The notes under the pieces were generated by a model. It saw only the letters and a list, made by a program, of their open reading frames with translations. It was not told where the DNA came from and made no database searches. Below are positions 34,887 through 43,912 of a stretch of DNA of 64,000 bases, in pieces. The stretch spans positions 62,001 to 126,000 of the forward strand of contig JAEWBY010000007.1 of assembly GCA_023390905.1 (NCBI GenBank). Reading direction: 5' to 3'. Position numbers and translations under genes: made by a program. The first letter of the stretch is position 1; each line of letters begins with the position of its first letter. Origin of the DNA: Pseudomonadota bacterium. GTDB taxonomy: Bacteria > Pseudomonadota > Gammaproteobacteria > Xanthomonadales > Xanthomonadaceae.

Positions 34887-36359
34887 TCATTGACGCAACC
34901 AGCGACGCAGTACAGGCAGGCGGGCCAGACCCGCCGAGCGCAGCAGATCCCCCAGCAATCCGCCGCCGCATGCCCCCAGGACCGCAGGATATACGATCAC
35001 GCCCGCGGCCACTTCGGCGATCAAGCGCACGCCGGCCGGAGCGGCGCCGGCCATCGCCATGCGCAACGCCAGCACCGCGGCGACCATGCCCACGCAGGCC
35101 AGTGCAATGCGCGCCAGCGGCCCCCACAGACGGCGCAAGCGCACGCCATCGCGATGACAGGCGCGCACGGTGAGGATCCACTGCACCAGCATCGCCACGC
35201 CGACCGCATAGGCCGCGATCACCACGCCCCAGCGCGAAAGCATGACGAAGGCGGCGATCAGCGTGGCCATCGTCGCCACTTCAATCCACAGCAGCACCGC
35301 GTTGCGTCCGAGCGAGGTCAGGAACGCCGAGAGGATGAAACTGCCCGGCCCCAGCAGCATCATCAGCGCGAGCACGCTGAGCAGCGGCGACACCAGCGCC
35401 CAGCTCGGCGGCAGCAACGCCTGCACCAGTGTCGGCGCACAGACCGCGAGTCCGGCCGCCATCGGGCACAGCAGCACCGCCGCGACCAGCAGCGCATGCA
35501 CGATCAACGGCGCGCGCGCTTCCGGTTCGGCACGCACCACCGCGGGCACCATCACCGTGCCGATGTGGCCGCCCACGTACACCGCCGGCAGTTGCGCGAG
35601 ATTGAACGCCATTCCGTACGCACCGGCATCATGCGGGCCGACGAGCTTGAGCATCAGCGGTTTGTCCCAGTAGCGCGCGCCTTCGCTCAGCGTGATCTCG
35701 CCGGTGATCGGCGCGCCGAAGCGCAGGATGTCGCGCAGGCGCGCGGCGCGGATGCGCGCGGGCGTGAGCCAGCTCCGCCAGCCGGTGCCGCTGATGGTGA
35801 TGCCGGCGATCACGCAGGACTGCACGATGAATGCCACGATCATCGACTGTCCGCCCAGCGAGGTCGTGCTGACCAGCGTTACCGCGACGATCGCATACGC
35901 CACATCGCCCAGCGCCGCGCCGACGGCGATGCGCCCGAAGCGCAGTTCGCGCGCCAGCAGTTTGTCGGGAATCGCACCCAGGCGGCGGATGGCCATGCCG
36001 ATCAGCGCGCCCGGCAGGTATTCGATCAAGCGCGGCGCCGACAGCCACGCGGCAAACCACGGTGCGCTCCACCACAGCACGGCGATCATCAGCGTGCCGG
36101 CGATCAGGTAGAACACGCTCGCGCTGAAAATCGCCTCGCGGCCTTCGCCGCCGCGCACCATGACGTACTGTCCGCAGCCCCAGGCCGAGATCCAGTTGCC
36201 GGTCCACGCGATCACCGTCGCGACGGTGACCTCGGCCACGATCGACGGATCCAGATGGCGCGCGAGCAGCAGCGTGCCGAGCAATCCCACCGCGCGCCCC
36301 AGCAGGCCGGCGCCGATGCTCCATGCCGCGCCGGACACAATCTTCTTCTTGTCGCTCAA
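34887..36359 (-). CDS. Lipid-linked repeat-unit flippase (Wzx-like), second copy
   Basis: A 490-residue membrane protein of the polysaccharide-transporter superfamily with about 12-14 hydrophobic segments, starting KKKIVSGAAWSIGAGLLGRA and continuing with LLLARHLDPSIV. It is clearly divergent from the flippase at 22784-24337. Two flippases with one polymerase candidate suggest either a second lipid-linked product or a transporter specialised for a modified unit. It lies 37 bases after the acyltransferase gene on the same strand. Confidence 0.88.
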   Translation of the reverse strand: MSDKKKIVSGAAWSIGAGLLGRAVGLLGTLLLARHLDPSIVAEVTVATVIAWTGNWISAWGCGQYVMVRGGEGREAIFSASVFYLIAGTLMIAVLWWSAPWFAAWLSAPRLIEYLPGALIGMAIRRLGAIPDKLLARELRFGRIAVGAALGDVAYAIVAVTLVSTTSLGGQSMIVAFIVQSCVIAGITISGTGWRSWLTPARIRAARLRDILRFGAPITGEITLSEGARYWDKPLMLKLVGPHDAGAYGMAFNLAQLPAVYVGGHIGTVMVPAVVRAEPEARAPLIVHALLVAAVLLCPMAAGLAVCAPTLVQALLPPSWALVSPLLSVLALMMLLGPGSFILSAFLTSLGRNAVLLWIEVATMATLIAAFVMLSRWGVVIAAYAVGVAMLVQWILTVRACHRDGVRLRRLWGPLARIALACVGMVAAVLALRMAMAGAAPAGVRLIAEVAAGVIVYPAVLGACGGGLLGDLLRSAGLARLPVLRRWLRQ

Positions 36360-36396
36360 ACCCCGTTCGCCCCTGTGTATTGCGTCCCCGACGGGA

Positions 36397-37398
36397 TCAT
36401 CCCGCGGCTTGGAGCCGCGTTTCGCGCCGCCGCCAGCCTTCGCGGATCGCGCGCATGGCCGGCAGTTCTACCGCATGATGCAGCAGCGCCGCCAGTGCGA
36501 ACGACACCACGCACGCCACCGCGATCGCCACCAGCGGTGTGACCCCGGCATGTTCGAGCCGATGGATCACCGCGAACCCGATCGCCTGGTGCAGCAGGTA
36601 CAGCGAGTACGACAGCGCGCCGAGCCAGGCGAACAGCCGGTGGTTGAGAAAGCGCAGCCAGCCCAGATGGAATGCGCCGAAGATCGCCACGCAGACCAGC
36701 GCCACCAGCAGGAACACCGGGCGTTCGCCGACCGCGATTGCCAGCAGGCTGGCCACCAGCATCAGCAGGTTGAGCCGCCATTCCGCGGGATGCTGGCGCA
36801 TGCGGTAGAACAGGATGCCCATCGCGAAGAACGGGATGAAGCGCAGGATCAGCAACTCGCGCACCACGTAGGAAAAATGCCAGTGGTGCTTTTCGCTGAG
36901 GCCTTCGATCGCCGCCAGCGCCAGCCAGCCCAGGATGATCAGGTGGATGCGGCGCAACTGGCCGAAGATGTACCACAGCAGCATCTGGGCGTAGAAGAAC
37001 AGCTCGATCTGCAGGGTCCAGTACGAACCGTCCAGATGCTCGCCGCCGAGGAACTCCTGCACCATGCTGAAGTTCAGCAGCAGATCCGGCAGCGGCAGGC
37101 GCTGCAGCGGAATGCCGATCGTGTAGACCACCAGCGTGGTCAGCGCCACCGCGGTCCAGTAGCCCGGGAACAGCCTAGAAAACCGCGACACCACGAAATC
37201 CATCGCCGTGCGGGTGCGTTCCAGCGTCATGAAGATGACGAAGCCGCTGATCAGGAAGAACAGTTGCACGCCGTACTTGCCGGCCAGCAGATCCAGCGGC
37301 ATCGGGCCCAGATGGCCTATCTGCTCCGCGTAGCGCGTTGTGTAGTGGTAGGCCATGACGGCCACGGCGGCGATGCCCCGCAAGGCATCCAACTCCAT
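36397..37398 (-). CDS. Acyltransferase family 3 membrane protein
   Basis: A 333-residue protein with about ten membrane segments. MELDALRGIAAVAVMAYHY at the N-terminus holds the conserved Arg and His of the acyltransferase-3 (OafA/NodX-like) family, and LFFLISGFVIF follows. Such proteins O-acetylate surface polysaccharides. The frame is open to 37596, but ATG 37398 begins directly at the family signature, while the extension overlaps the divergent glycosyltransferase. A weak AGGGGAA lies 19 bases upstream, so the start is moderately certain. Confidence 0.87.
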   Translation of the reverse strand: MELDALRGIAAVAVMAYHYTTRYAEQIGHLGPMPLDLLAGKYGVQLFFLISGFVIFMTLERTRTAMDFVVSRFSRLFPGYWTAVALTTLVVYTIGIPLQRLPLPDLLLNFSMVQEFLGGEHLDGSYWTLQIELFFYAQMLLWYIFGQLRRIHLIILGWLALAAIEGLSEKHHWHFSYVVRELLILRFIPFFAMGILFYRMRQHPAEWRLNLLMLVASLLAIAVGERPVFLLVALVCVAIFGAFHLGWLRFLNHRLFAWLGALSYSLYLLHQAIGFAVIHRLEHAGVTPLVAIAVACVVSFALAALLHHAVELPAMRAIREGWRRRETRLQAAG

Positions 37399-37546
37399 GA
37401 CACGCGCAGATGGCGAGTTCCCCTGACCCACTTCAGTTCCCGGCACGGTTGCATTGCATGTCCAAGACAACGGCATGCGCCGTCCGGACAGGCCAGAGGA
37501 GCCGCCGATCCAATCCGGTCTCCACGGAGCTGAACGGAGCGCGCGG

Positions 37547-38731
37547 ATGCGCCTGCTGATCATCACCTCGCAGTTCCCGATCGCTGGCGAGCCCAACCGT
37601 GGCCGGCCGATTTACCAGACCGTGCGCGAGCTGTCGAAGCTGGCCGACGTGCGCGTGGTCAGCCCCATCGCCACCTACCCGCGCTGGGCGCAGCCGCGCA
37701 GCTACCTGTATCGCGCCTCCGACGAGGCCCACGTGGTGCCCGGTTGCGAGGTCGATTACGTGCGCTATCCGGCGCTGCCGGCGATCAGCCGCCCGTTCAA
37801 CGGCCGCCTGTGCGCGCGTGCGATCGCCCCGGCCTTGCGCGGCTTCGCACCGGATCTGGTGCTGTCGTACTGGCTGTATCCGGACGCGTACGGGGCGATG
37901 CTCGCCGCGCGCCGCGCCGGCGTGCCGCTCGTCGTCGGCGCACGCGGATCGGATCTGCGCGTGCGCGATGCGATCAGCCAGCGGCTCACCCGCCCGGTGC
38001 TGGCCGCGGCCCGCCGCCTACTGGTGGTCAGCGAGGATCTCGGCCGCGTGGCCGTGCGCGATTACGCGGCCGATGCGGATCGCATCCGCGCCATCCCCAA
38101 CGGCTGCGATGCGGCGATCTTCCATCCCGGCGATCGCGCGCAGGCGCGCGCCGAACGCGCACTGCCGGCCGATGCCGAGGTGATCGTGTACGTGGGCCGG
38201 CTGGTCCCGGAAAAGGGACTGCGCGAACTGCTGGCCGCATTCGCGGCATTGCGCGCGCAGCGTCCGCGCCTGCACCTGGTGCTGGTCGGCGAGGGCCCGA
38301 TGCGCGCCGAGCTGGAATCCCTCGCCGCCGCGCAATCGCTGCCGGTGCGTTTCACCGGCGCACAGTCGCCGCAGGACGTGGCGGGCTGGATGGTGGCCGC
38401 GGATCTGGTGACGCTGCCGAGTTATTCCGAAGGCCATCCGAACGTGCTGGTCGAGGCGCTGGCCTGCGGACGGCCGGTGGTGGCCACGCCGGTGGGCGGC
38501 ATCCCGGAAGTGGTCGACGCGGCCAGCGGCGTGCTGGTGCCGGCGCGCGATGCGCAGGCCCTGACGCGCGGGCTGGATGAAACGCTGCAACGTGCGTGGG
38601 ACGAACAGGCGCTGGCGCGCCGCTTCTCGCGCGACTGGCGGCAGGTGGCGCAGGACACGCTGTCGGCCTGCGAGGAAGCGCTTGCCGAAGCACGCGACCT
38701 GCGTGCGGTGTACGCGGCCGGATCGGCCTGA
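37547..38731 (+). CDS. Glycosyltransferase family 4
   Basis: A 394-residue GT-B enzyme. It starts MRLLIITSQFPIAGEPNRG and has a donor domain with YVGRLVPEKGLRELL and the E-x7-E motif in YSEGHPNVLVEALACGRPVV. ATG 37547 is preceded by CGGAG and starts exactly at the family N-terminus; the open extension to 37454 is not needed. It is 13 bases upstream of the amidotransferase gene, so they form a pair. The sugar is unknown. Confidence 0.9.
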   Translation: MRLLIITSQFPIAGEPNRGRPIYQTVRELSKLADVRVVSPIATYPRWAQPRSYLYRASDEAHVVPGCEVDYVRYPALPAISRPFNGRLCARAIAPALRGFAPDLVLSYWLYPDAYGAMLAARRAGVPLVVGARGSDLRVRDAISQRLTRPVLAAARRLLVVSEDLGRVAVRDYAADADRIRAIPNGCDAAIFHPGDRAQARAERALPADAEVIVYVGRLVPEKGLRELLAAFAALRAQRPRLHLVLVGEGPMRAELESLAAAQSLPVRFTGAQSPQDVAGWMVAADLVTLPSYSEGHPNVLVEALACGRPVVATPVGGIPEVVDAASGVLVPARDAQALTRGLDETLQRAWDEQALARRFSRDWRQVAQDTLSACEEALAEARDLRAVYAAGSA

Positions 38732-38744
38732 GGAGACACGGACG

Positions 38745-40727
38745 ATGTGCGGAATCGCAGGCTTCAGCGGCGCGGATGTCGACGCCGGAACGGCACGGCC
38801 ACTGCTGGAACGGATGATCCATCCGCTGGCCCATCGCGGCCCCGATGGCTTCGGCTTCCATGCGGGGGACGGCATCGCGCTGGCGCATGCGCGCCTTTCG
38901 ATCATCGATCTCGCCACCGGCGATCAACCGATCCACAACCCGGACCGTCGCGTGTGGACGGTGTTCAACGGCGAGATTTTCAACTTCGTCGAACTGCGCC
39001 GCGATCTCGAGGCACGCGGCCATCGCTTCTACACGCAGTCGGACACCGAAGTGATCGTGCATCTGTACGATCGCTACGGCGATGATTTCGTCCAGCATCT
39101 CAACGGCCAGTTCGCCATCGCGCTGTGGGATGCGGATCGCCGCCGGCTGGTGCTGGCGCGCGATCGCGCCGGCATCCGCCCGCTCTACTACGCCCAGAAG
39201 CGCGGCCGCGTGTGGTTCGCCTCGGAGGTGAAGTCGCTGCTGGCAGTGTTGCCCGAATGCGCGCAGCTCAATCCGCACGCGCTGATGCAGACATTGACGT
39301 ACTGGGCCCCGGTGGATCCGGACACGCTCTACGACGGCGTGCAGAGCCTGCCGCCGGGCTGCCTGCTGACGATCGAGGCCGATGGCCGGCAGACCGTGAA
39401 GCCCTATTGGGACTGGGACTTCCCGGAAGCCGCCGAGACGTCGCCTTCGCGCTATCCGCTGAGCGTCGAACAGGCCACCGCGCAGTTGCGCGAACTGCTG
39501 GTCGATGCCGTGCGCCTGCAATTGCGCGCGGATGTGCCGGTCGGCGCGTACCTGAGCGGGGGGCTGGATTCCTCGGGCATCGTCGCCCTGATCCGCAGAT
39601 TCACCGACACCCCGGTGCGCACGTTCTCGGTCGCGTTCGAGGATGGCGAGTTCGACGAAAGCGAGCACCAGATGGCGATGGTCCGCCACCTGCGCACCGA
39701 TCACACCACGCTGCGCGTTTCGCGCCGCGACATCGGCGAGGCCTTCCCGCGCCTGATCCGCCATACCGAAACGCCGGTGCTGCGCACCGCGCCGGTGCCG
39801 CTGATGCTGCTGGCCGGCAGCGTGCGCGCGCATGGCTACAAGGTCGTGCTGACCGGCGAAGGCGCCGATGAAGTGTTCGGCGGCTACGATCTGTTCAAGG
39901 AAGCCAAGGTGCGGCGCTTCTGGGCACGGCAACCCGGATCCCGGCTGCGTCCGCGCCTGCTGGAAAAACTCTACGGCTACCTGCGCAACTCGCCGGTCAG
40001 CACTCCCGCATTCGCGCAGCAGTTCTTCGGCCAGGGCATGGAGCACCTGCAGCGTCCGGTGTTCGCGCACGTGCCCCGCTGGACGACATCGCAGCGTGCG
40101 CTGTCCTTCCTGTCGCCGGATCTGCGCGCTTCGGCGGCGGCCTGGGATCCGCTGGATGCCTACGAGCAGACGCTGCCCTCGCGGATCATGGACTGGAGCC
40201 CGCTCGCGCGCGATCAGTACGTGGAAGCCAAATCGCTGCTGGCCGGTTATCTGCTGTCGTCGCAGGGCGATCGCGTGGCGATGGCCAATTCGATCGAAGG
40301 CCGCTTCCCGTACCTGGATCACCGCGTCATCGAATTCGCCAACCGCTTGCCGCCGAGTTTCAAGATCCGCGGCATGACCGAAAAATACCTGCTGCGCCGC
40401 GCGCTCGCCGATCTGCTGCCGGACGACATCGTGCAGCGGACCAAGCAGCCGTATCGCGCACCGGACAGTCAGAGTTTCTTCTTCGACGGCAAGCCGCTGG
40501 ATTACGTGGCCGACACGCTCGACGGGACGCGCGTGCGCGAGGCCGGCTATTTCGATCCGCAGGCCGTGGCGCGACTGGTGGAAAAATGCCGGCAGGGCCG
40601 CGCCACCGGATTCGCCGACAACCAGGCCTTCGTCGGCATTCTCTCGACGATGCTGGTGCACCGGCAGCTCGGCGAATCGCGTGCGCCGGGCAGCGCATCC
40701 GCCGAGCCGCTGGCCACCGCGCTGTAG
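38745..40727 (+). CDS. Asparagine synthase-like EPS amidotransferase
   Basis: A 660-residue class II glutamine amidotransferase. The start codon is followed directly by Cys2, the glutaminase nucleophile, in MCGIAGFSG; RGPDGFG and the FNGEIFNF ammonia-tunnel motif follow. The synthetase domain has SGGLDSS at about 271-277, the PP-loop that adenylates a carboxylate. It is longer than AsnB and resembles the family associated with XrtA-type EPS loci. It probably converts a uronic acid carboxyl to an amide. Its TAG stop is part of the palindromic element that follows. The open upstream extension to 38577 is a shadow. Confidence 0.92.
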   Translation: MCGIAGFSGADVDAGTARPLLERMIHPLAHRGPDGFGFHAGDGIALAHARLSIIDLATGDQPIHNPDRRVWTVFNGEIFNFVELRRDLEARGHRFYTQSDTEVIVHLYDRYGDDFVQHLNGQFAIALWDADRRRLVLARDRAGIRPLYYAQKRGRVWFASEVKSLLAVLPECAQLNPHALMQTLTYWAPVDPDTLYDGVQSLPPGCLLTIEADGRQTVKPYWDWDFPEAAETSPSRYPLSVEQATAQLRELLVDAVRLQLRADVPVGAYLSGGLDSSGIVALIRRFTDTPVRTFSVAFEDGEFDESEHQMAMVRHLRTDHTTLRVSRRDIGEAFPRLIRHTETPVLRTAPVPLMLLAGSVRAHGYKVVLTGEGADEVFGGYDLFKEAKVRRFWARQPGSRLRPRLLEKLYGYLRNSPVSTPAFAQQFFGQGMEHLQRPVFAHVPRWTTSQRALSFLSPDLRASAAAWDPLDAYEQTLPSRIMDWSPLARDQYVEAKSLLAGYLLSSQGDRVAMANSIEGRFPYLDHRVIEFANRLPPSFKIRGMTEKYLLRRALADLLPDDIVQRTKQPYRAPDSQSFFFDGKPLDYVADTLDGTRVREAGYFDPQAVARLVEKCRQGRATGFADNQAFVGILSTMLVHRQLGESRAPGSASAEPLATAL

Positions 40728-40821
40728 GAGCACCCTCGGGCGCGGCGTATGACGCCGCGATCCCGTGCGGAGTCCGTTGGCTCTCCGCGCCAACCGCGAT
40801 CGGAGCCGAAGGCCCTCCTAC
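40724..40821. repeat. Palindromic GTAG repeat forming both convergent stop codons
   Basis: The left end reads GTAGGAGCACCCTCGGGCGC on the plus strand. The right end reads GTAGGAGGGCCTTCGGCTCC on the minus strand, so the element is an imperfect inverted repeat. Inside the left half is a perfect eight-base hairpin (CGCGGCGT ATG ACGCCGCG, 40741-40759). The TAG within GTAG at 40725-40727 is the stop of the amidotransferase. The TAG at 40820-40818 (minus strand) is the stop of the sugar dehydrogenase-like gene. Confidence 0.75.
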
Positions 40822-42011
40822 CGTGCTTCCGGGGCGATCCGCAGCAGCTTGCCGTCCGGATCATCGACCAGCACGTACAGCGCGCCGTCCGGCCCCTGGC
40901 GTACGTCGCGGATGCGCTGGCCGCGTTCGCCGAGCAGGCGCTCTTCGTGCACCACGCGGTCGCCGTCCAGTTCCAGGCGAATCAGTTCCCTGCTCGCCAG
41001 CGCGCCGAGAAACAGGTTGCCCTGCCATTGCGGGAACAGCGCGCCGGTATAGAACGCCATGCCGCTGACGCCGGGCGATTTCTTCCACACATAATCCGGA
41101 TCGATCATTCCCGGCACGCTCGCGCCGCGCGCACCCTCCACCGGCTTGCCGTTGTAATCGATGCCCTGCGTGGCGATCGGCCAGCCATAGTTGCCACCGG
41201 CCTGCGGAATATTGATCTCGTCGCCGCCCATCGGTCCGTGTTCGCTGGTCCACAGCCTGCGCGTCTTCGGGTGCAGCGCCGCGCCCTGCATGTTGCGGTG
41301 GCCGTAGGACCAGATTTCTCCGCGCGCGCCGCTGCGGCCGGCGAACGGGTTGTCTTCGGGGATGCGCCCGTCCGGCAGGATCCGCACCAGCTTGCCCTGC
41401 AGCTTGTCCAGCTCCTGCGCCTGCGCGGCGCCGACGCGGTTGTCGCCCTGGGTGACGAACAGATGGCCCTCGTCATCGAACACCAGCCGCGATCCGACGT
41501 GCGTGCCGTGCGAAAGCTTGGGTTCCTGCCGATAGATGACCTCGCCCTGCTTCAGCGCATCGTTTTCCAGCCGCGCGCGGAACACGGCGGTGCCGGCCTT
41601 GTTGCCGCGGAAATTCGGTTCGGCGAAGGACAGGTAGATCAGGCGATCGCGGATGAAGTCCGGCGACAGCGCGACATCGAGCAGACCGGCCTGTCCATCG
41701 ACGAAGATCTCCGGCAGACCGGCGATCGGCGGCGAGACGTGGCCGTCGGCGCTGATCCGGCGCAGGCGGCCGGGCCGCTCGGTGATGAGCAGCGCGCCAT
41801 CGGGCAGGAATGCCAGCGACCACGGATGCTCCAGCCCGGTCACCAGTTCGGTGACACTGTAATGACCCTTATCCGACGCATGCACGGTGGGCGCGGCGCT
41901 GCGCACGGTCTGCGGCGGACGGGCGACCTCGCCGGCCGGCGTCGGCGCGCGGCAGCCGGCCATCGTCCAGGCCAGCAGGAACAGCGGAAAAATGCCGATT
42001 TGACGTCGCAT
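40818..42011 (-). CDS. PQQ-dependent aldose sugar dehydrogenase-like lipoprotein
   Basis: A 397-residue predicted periplasmic lipoprotein of the soluble PQQ glucose/aldose sugar dehydrogenase (YliI/GDH-B) type, a six-bladed propeller. The lipobox is MAGC (about Cys17), followed by LEHPWSLAFLPDGALLITER, a classic N-terminal strand with the active-site histidine, and by GEIWSYGHRNMQGAAL and the HGPMGGDEIN segment. ATG 42011 starts the signal peptide; the open frame to 42224 runs into the divergent ACP gene and is not used. It interrupts the EPS blocks and may be unrelated to EPS synthesis. Confidence 0.88.
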   Translation of the reverse strand: MRRQIGIFPLFLLAWTMAGCRAPTPAGEVARPPQTVRSAAPTVHASDKGHYSVTELVTGLEHPWSLAFLPDGALLITERPGRLRRISADGHVSPPIAGLPEIFVDGQAGLLDVALSPDFIRDRLIYLSFAEPNFRGNKAGTAVFRARLENDALKQGEVIYRQEPKLSHGTHVGSRLVFDDEGHLFVTQGDNRVGAAQAQELDKLQGKLVRILPDGRIPEDNPFAGRSGARGEIWSYGHRNMQGAALHPKTRRLWTSEHGPMGGDEINIPQAGGNYGWPIATQGIDYNGKPVEGARGASVPGMIDPDYVWKKSPGVSGMAFYTGALFPQWQGNLFLGALASRELIRLELDGDRVVHEERLLGERGQRIRDVRQGPDGALYVLVDDPDGKLLRIAPEAR

Positions 42012-42071
42012 CGTGGCGTCCCCGGTCGGTGTGCGTCGAGGGCGATGGTAGCACCGGGCAATGACACCGCC

Positions 42072-42100
42072 AGCCATCCAACGGCCTTGGCCGGATGGCT
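42072..42100. repeat. Inverted repeat in the divergent promoter region
   Basis: AGCCATCC (42072-42079) pairs perfectly with GGATGGCT (42093-42100), and GGCC TT GGCC continues the stem inside with a three-base bulge. It lies between the start of the dehydrogenase-like gene and the ACP gene, where both promoters must be. Confidence 0.55.
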
Positions 42101-42113
42101 GTGAAGCTTCCGT

Positions 42114-42125
42114 TTTCCATGGAAA
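42114..42125. promoter_or_regulatory. Candidate operator: palindrome TTTCCATGGAAA
   Basis: A perfect 12-base palindrome lies 28 bases upstream of the ACP start and about 100 bases upstream of the divergent dehydrogenase gene. It is the only clean short palindrome in this divergent region and is relatively AT-rich, as operators often are. The binding protein is unknown. Confidence 0.4.
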
Positions 42126-42153
42126 GCAAAGCACTGGAACGCCGGGGAAGACC

Positions 42154-42402
42154 ATGCAGCAGAAGCAGCAGATCAAGCAGTTCATCCTGGAGAATTTTCT
42201 GTTCTCCGACGACCCCTCCGCCATCGGCGATCAGGATTCGCTGATCCGCGGCGGCATCATCGATTCGACCGGCATCCACGAGCTGATCTTCTTCCTCGAG
42301 GATCAATTCAAGCTGCAGATCGTGCCGGAGGAGATGACGCCGGCGAACTTCGATTCGATCCAGACCGTCGACGATTTCGTCAGCCGCAAGCTGGCCAGCT
42401 GA
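42154..42402 (+). CDS. Acyl carrier protein of the EPS locus
   Basis: An 82-residue phosphopantetheine carrier. The attachment motif is GGIIDSTGIHEL with Ser38; flanking acidic helices (FFLEDQFKLQIVPEEM) are typical of ACPs. ATG 42154 follows GGGGAAG; an open upstream extension is not needed. The acyl-AMP ligase begins seven bases after its stop. It therefore most likely carries an acyl or aminoacyl group loaded by that ligase and passed on by a transferase of the same cassette, rather than serving general fatty acid synthesis. Confidence 0.88.
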   Translation: MQQKQQIKQFILENFLFSDDPSAIGDQDSLIRGGIIDSTGIHELIFFLEDQFKLQIVPEEMTPANFDSIQTVDDFVSRKLAS

Positions 42403-42409
42403 TCGCCCG

Positions 42410-43912
42410 ATGCACACCCTCCCCGCCCGCGTCGAACGGATCGCCCGCGATCACGCATCGCGGACCGCGCTGTTCTGTGGCGAACGCAGCATCGGCTATG
42501 GCGATTTCTGGCGCCAAGCGCTGCGTTTCGCCACGCACCTGCGCACCCAGGGCATCCAGGCCGGTGATCGCGTTGCGGTGATCCTGCCGAACCGCATCGA
42601 AGCGGCCGTCGCCTGCTATGGCGTGTGGCTGGCCGGCGCGGTCGTGGTGCCGTTGAACGTGCAGGCGCGCGTGCGCGATTTCCTGCCGTGGCTGCAACAC
42701 GCGCAGGCACGCCATGTGGTGTACGAACGATCGCACGCCGATGCGCAGCAGGCGGTGACGCAGTGGCAACCCGAAGCCGGCGCGAGCGCGCTGGAAGATG
42801 CCACCGCACTGCCGGGCGAATCCGTCGACGCGGATCTGTCCGGCGCGCAGGCCAGCGCCGATGCGCTTGCGGTGATCCTCTATACCTCCGGCACCACCGG
42901 CGCGCCCAAGGGCGTGATGCTCAGCCACGGCAATCTGCTTGCCAACGCCGAATCCGTCGTGCAGTACCTGCAGCTGCAGATCGATGATCGCGTGCTGAGC
43001 GTGCTGCCGTTCTACTACGCCTACGGCGCATCGGTGCTGCACACGCACCTGATCACCGGCGCGAGCGTCGTGCTCGGGCCGAGCCTGATGTTTCCGCATC
43101 TGGTGCTGGATGCGATGGAGCAGCACCAGGCCACGGGTTTTTCCGGCGTGCCGTCCACGTTCGCGCTGCTGCTGGATCATCTGCCCGAACGCGCGACACG
43201 CCTGTCCTCGCTGCGCTATCTCACGCAGGCCGGCGGCGCGATGTCCCCCGCGCTGACGCAGCGCCTGCGTGGGATTCTTCCGTGGCCGCAGTTGTTCGTC
43301 ATGTATGGGCAGACCGAGGCGACCTCGCGGATCAGTTGGCTGCCGCCGCACCGCCTGCATGACAAGCTCGGGTCGGTCGGCATTCCGGTGCCGGGCGTGC
43401 AATGGAAGATCGAGCACGAAGACGGCCGCGAAGCGTGCGCCGGCGAAAGCGGCGAAGTCTGCGTGCGCGGCGCCAACATCATGCAGGGCTACTGGAACAA
43501 TGCCGAAGCCACCCAGCGCGTGCTGCGCGATGGCTGGCTGCACACCGGCGACCTCGGCTATCTCGATGCGGACGGCTACCTGTTCCTGCAGGGCCGGCGC
43601 AGCGACATGATCAAGACCGGCGCGCACCGCGTGCATCCCAACGATGTGGAAGAAGTGATCGCCGAAATGCCCGGCGTGCGCGAAGTGGCCGTGGTCGGCG
43701 TGGACGATGAAGTGATGGGCCAGGTGATCGAGGCCTTCGTCGTCGCCACCGAACGCCCGCCGCGCGCCGAGGATCGCATCAAGGCCTGGTGCCGCGCGCG
43801 CCTGGCCCCGTACAAGATTCCCCGCCATGTCACCTTCGTCGACGCCCTGCCCCGCACGGCTTCCGGCAAGGTGCGCCGTGTCCAACTGATGGAGCAGATC
43901 GCAACCCCATGA
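42410..43912 (+). CDS. Acyl-AMP ligase (XrtA-locus type)
   Basis: A 500-residue adenylate-forming enzyme of the ANL superfamily. The P-loop YTSGTTGAPKGVMLSHGN starts near residue 158; the YGQTEATSR and LHTGDLGYLDADGYL motifs and the C-terminal catalytic Lys region (TASGKVRRVQL) are present. It matches the acyl-CoA ligase-like family of exosortase A EPS loci. With the ACP directly upstream it probably loads an acyl group onto Ser38 of that protein. Its stop overlaps the NadE-like ATG by four bases. Confidence 0.88.
   Translation: MHTLPARVERIARDHASRTALFCGERSIGYGDFWRQALRFATHLRTQGIQAGDRVAVILPNRIEAAVACYGVWLAGAVVVPLNVQARVRDFLPWLQHAQARHVVYERSHADAQQAVTQWQPEAGASALEDATALPGESVDADLSGAQASADALAVILYTSGTTGAPKGVMLSHGNLLANAESVVQYLQLQIDDRVLSVLPFYYAYGASVLHTHLITGASVVLGPSLMFPHLVLDAMEQHQATGFSGVPSTFALLLDHLPERATRLSSLRYLTQAGGAMSPALTQRLRGILPWPQLFVMYGQTEATSRISWLPPHRLHDKLGSVGIPVPGVQWKIEHEDGREACAGESGEVCVRGANIMQGYWNNAEATQRVLRDGWLHTGDLGYLDADGYLFLQGRRSDMIKTGAHRVHPNDVEEVIAEMPGVREVAVVGVDDEVMGQVIEAFVVATERPPRAEDRIKAWCRARLAPYKIPRHVTFVDALPRTASGKVRRVQLMEQIATP

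Noticed and set aside
38352..40793. 813-codon minus-strand frame
   Set aside because: It is the shadow of the GT4 and amidotransferase genes; the plus strand has start sites, motifs and spacing.
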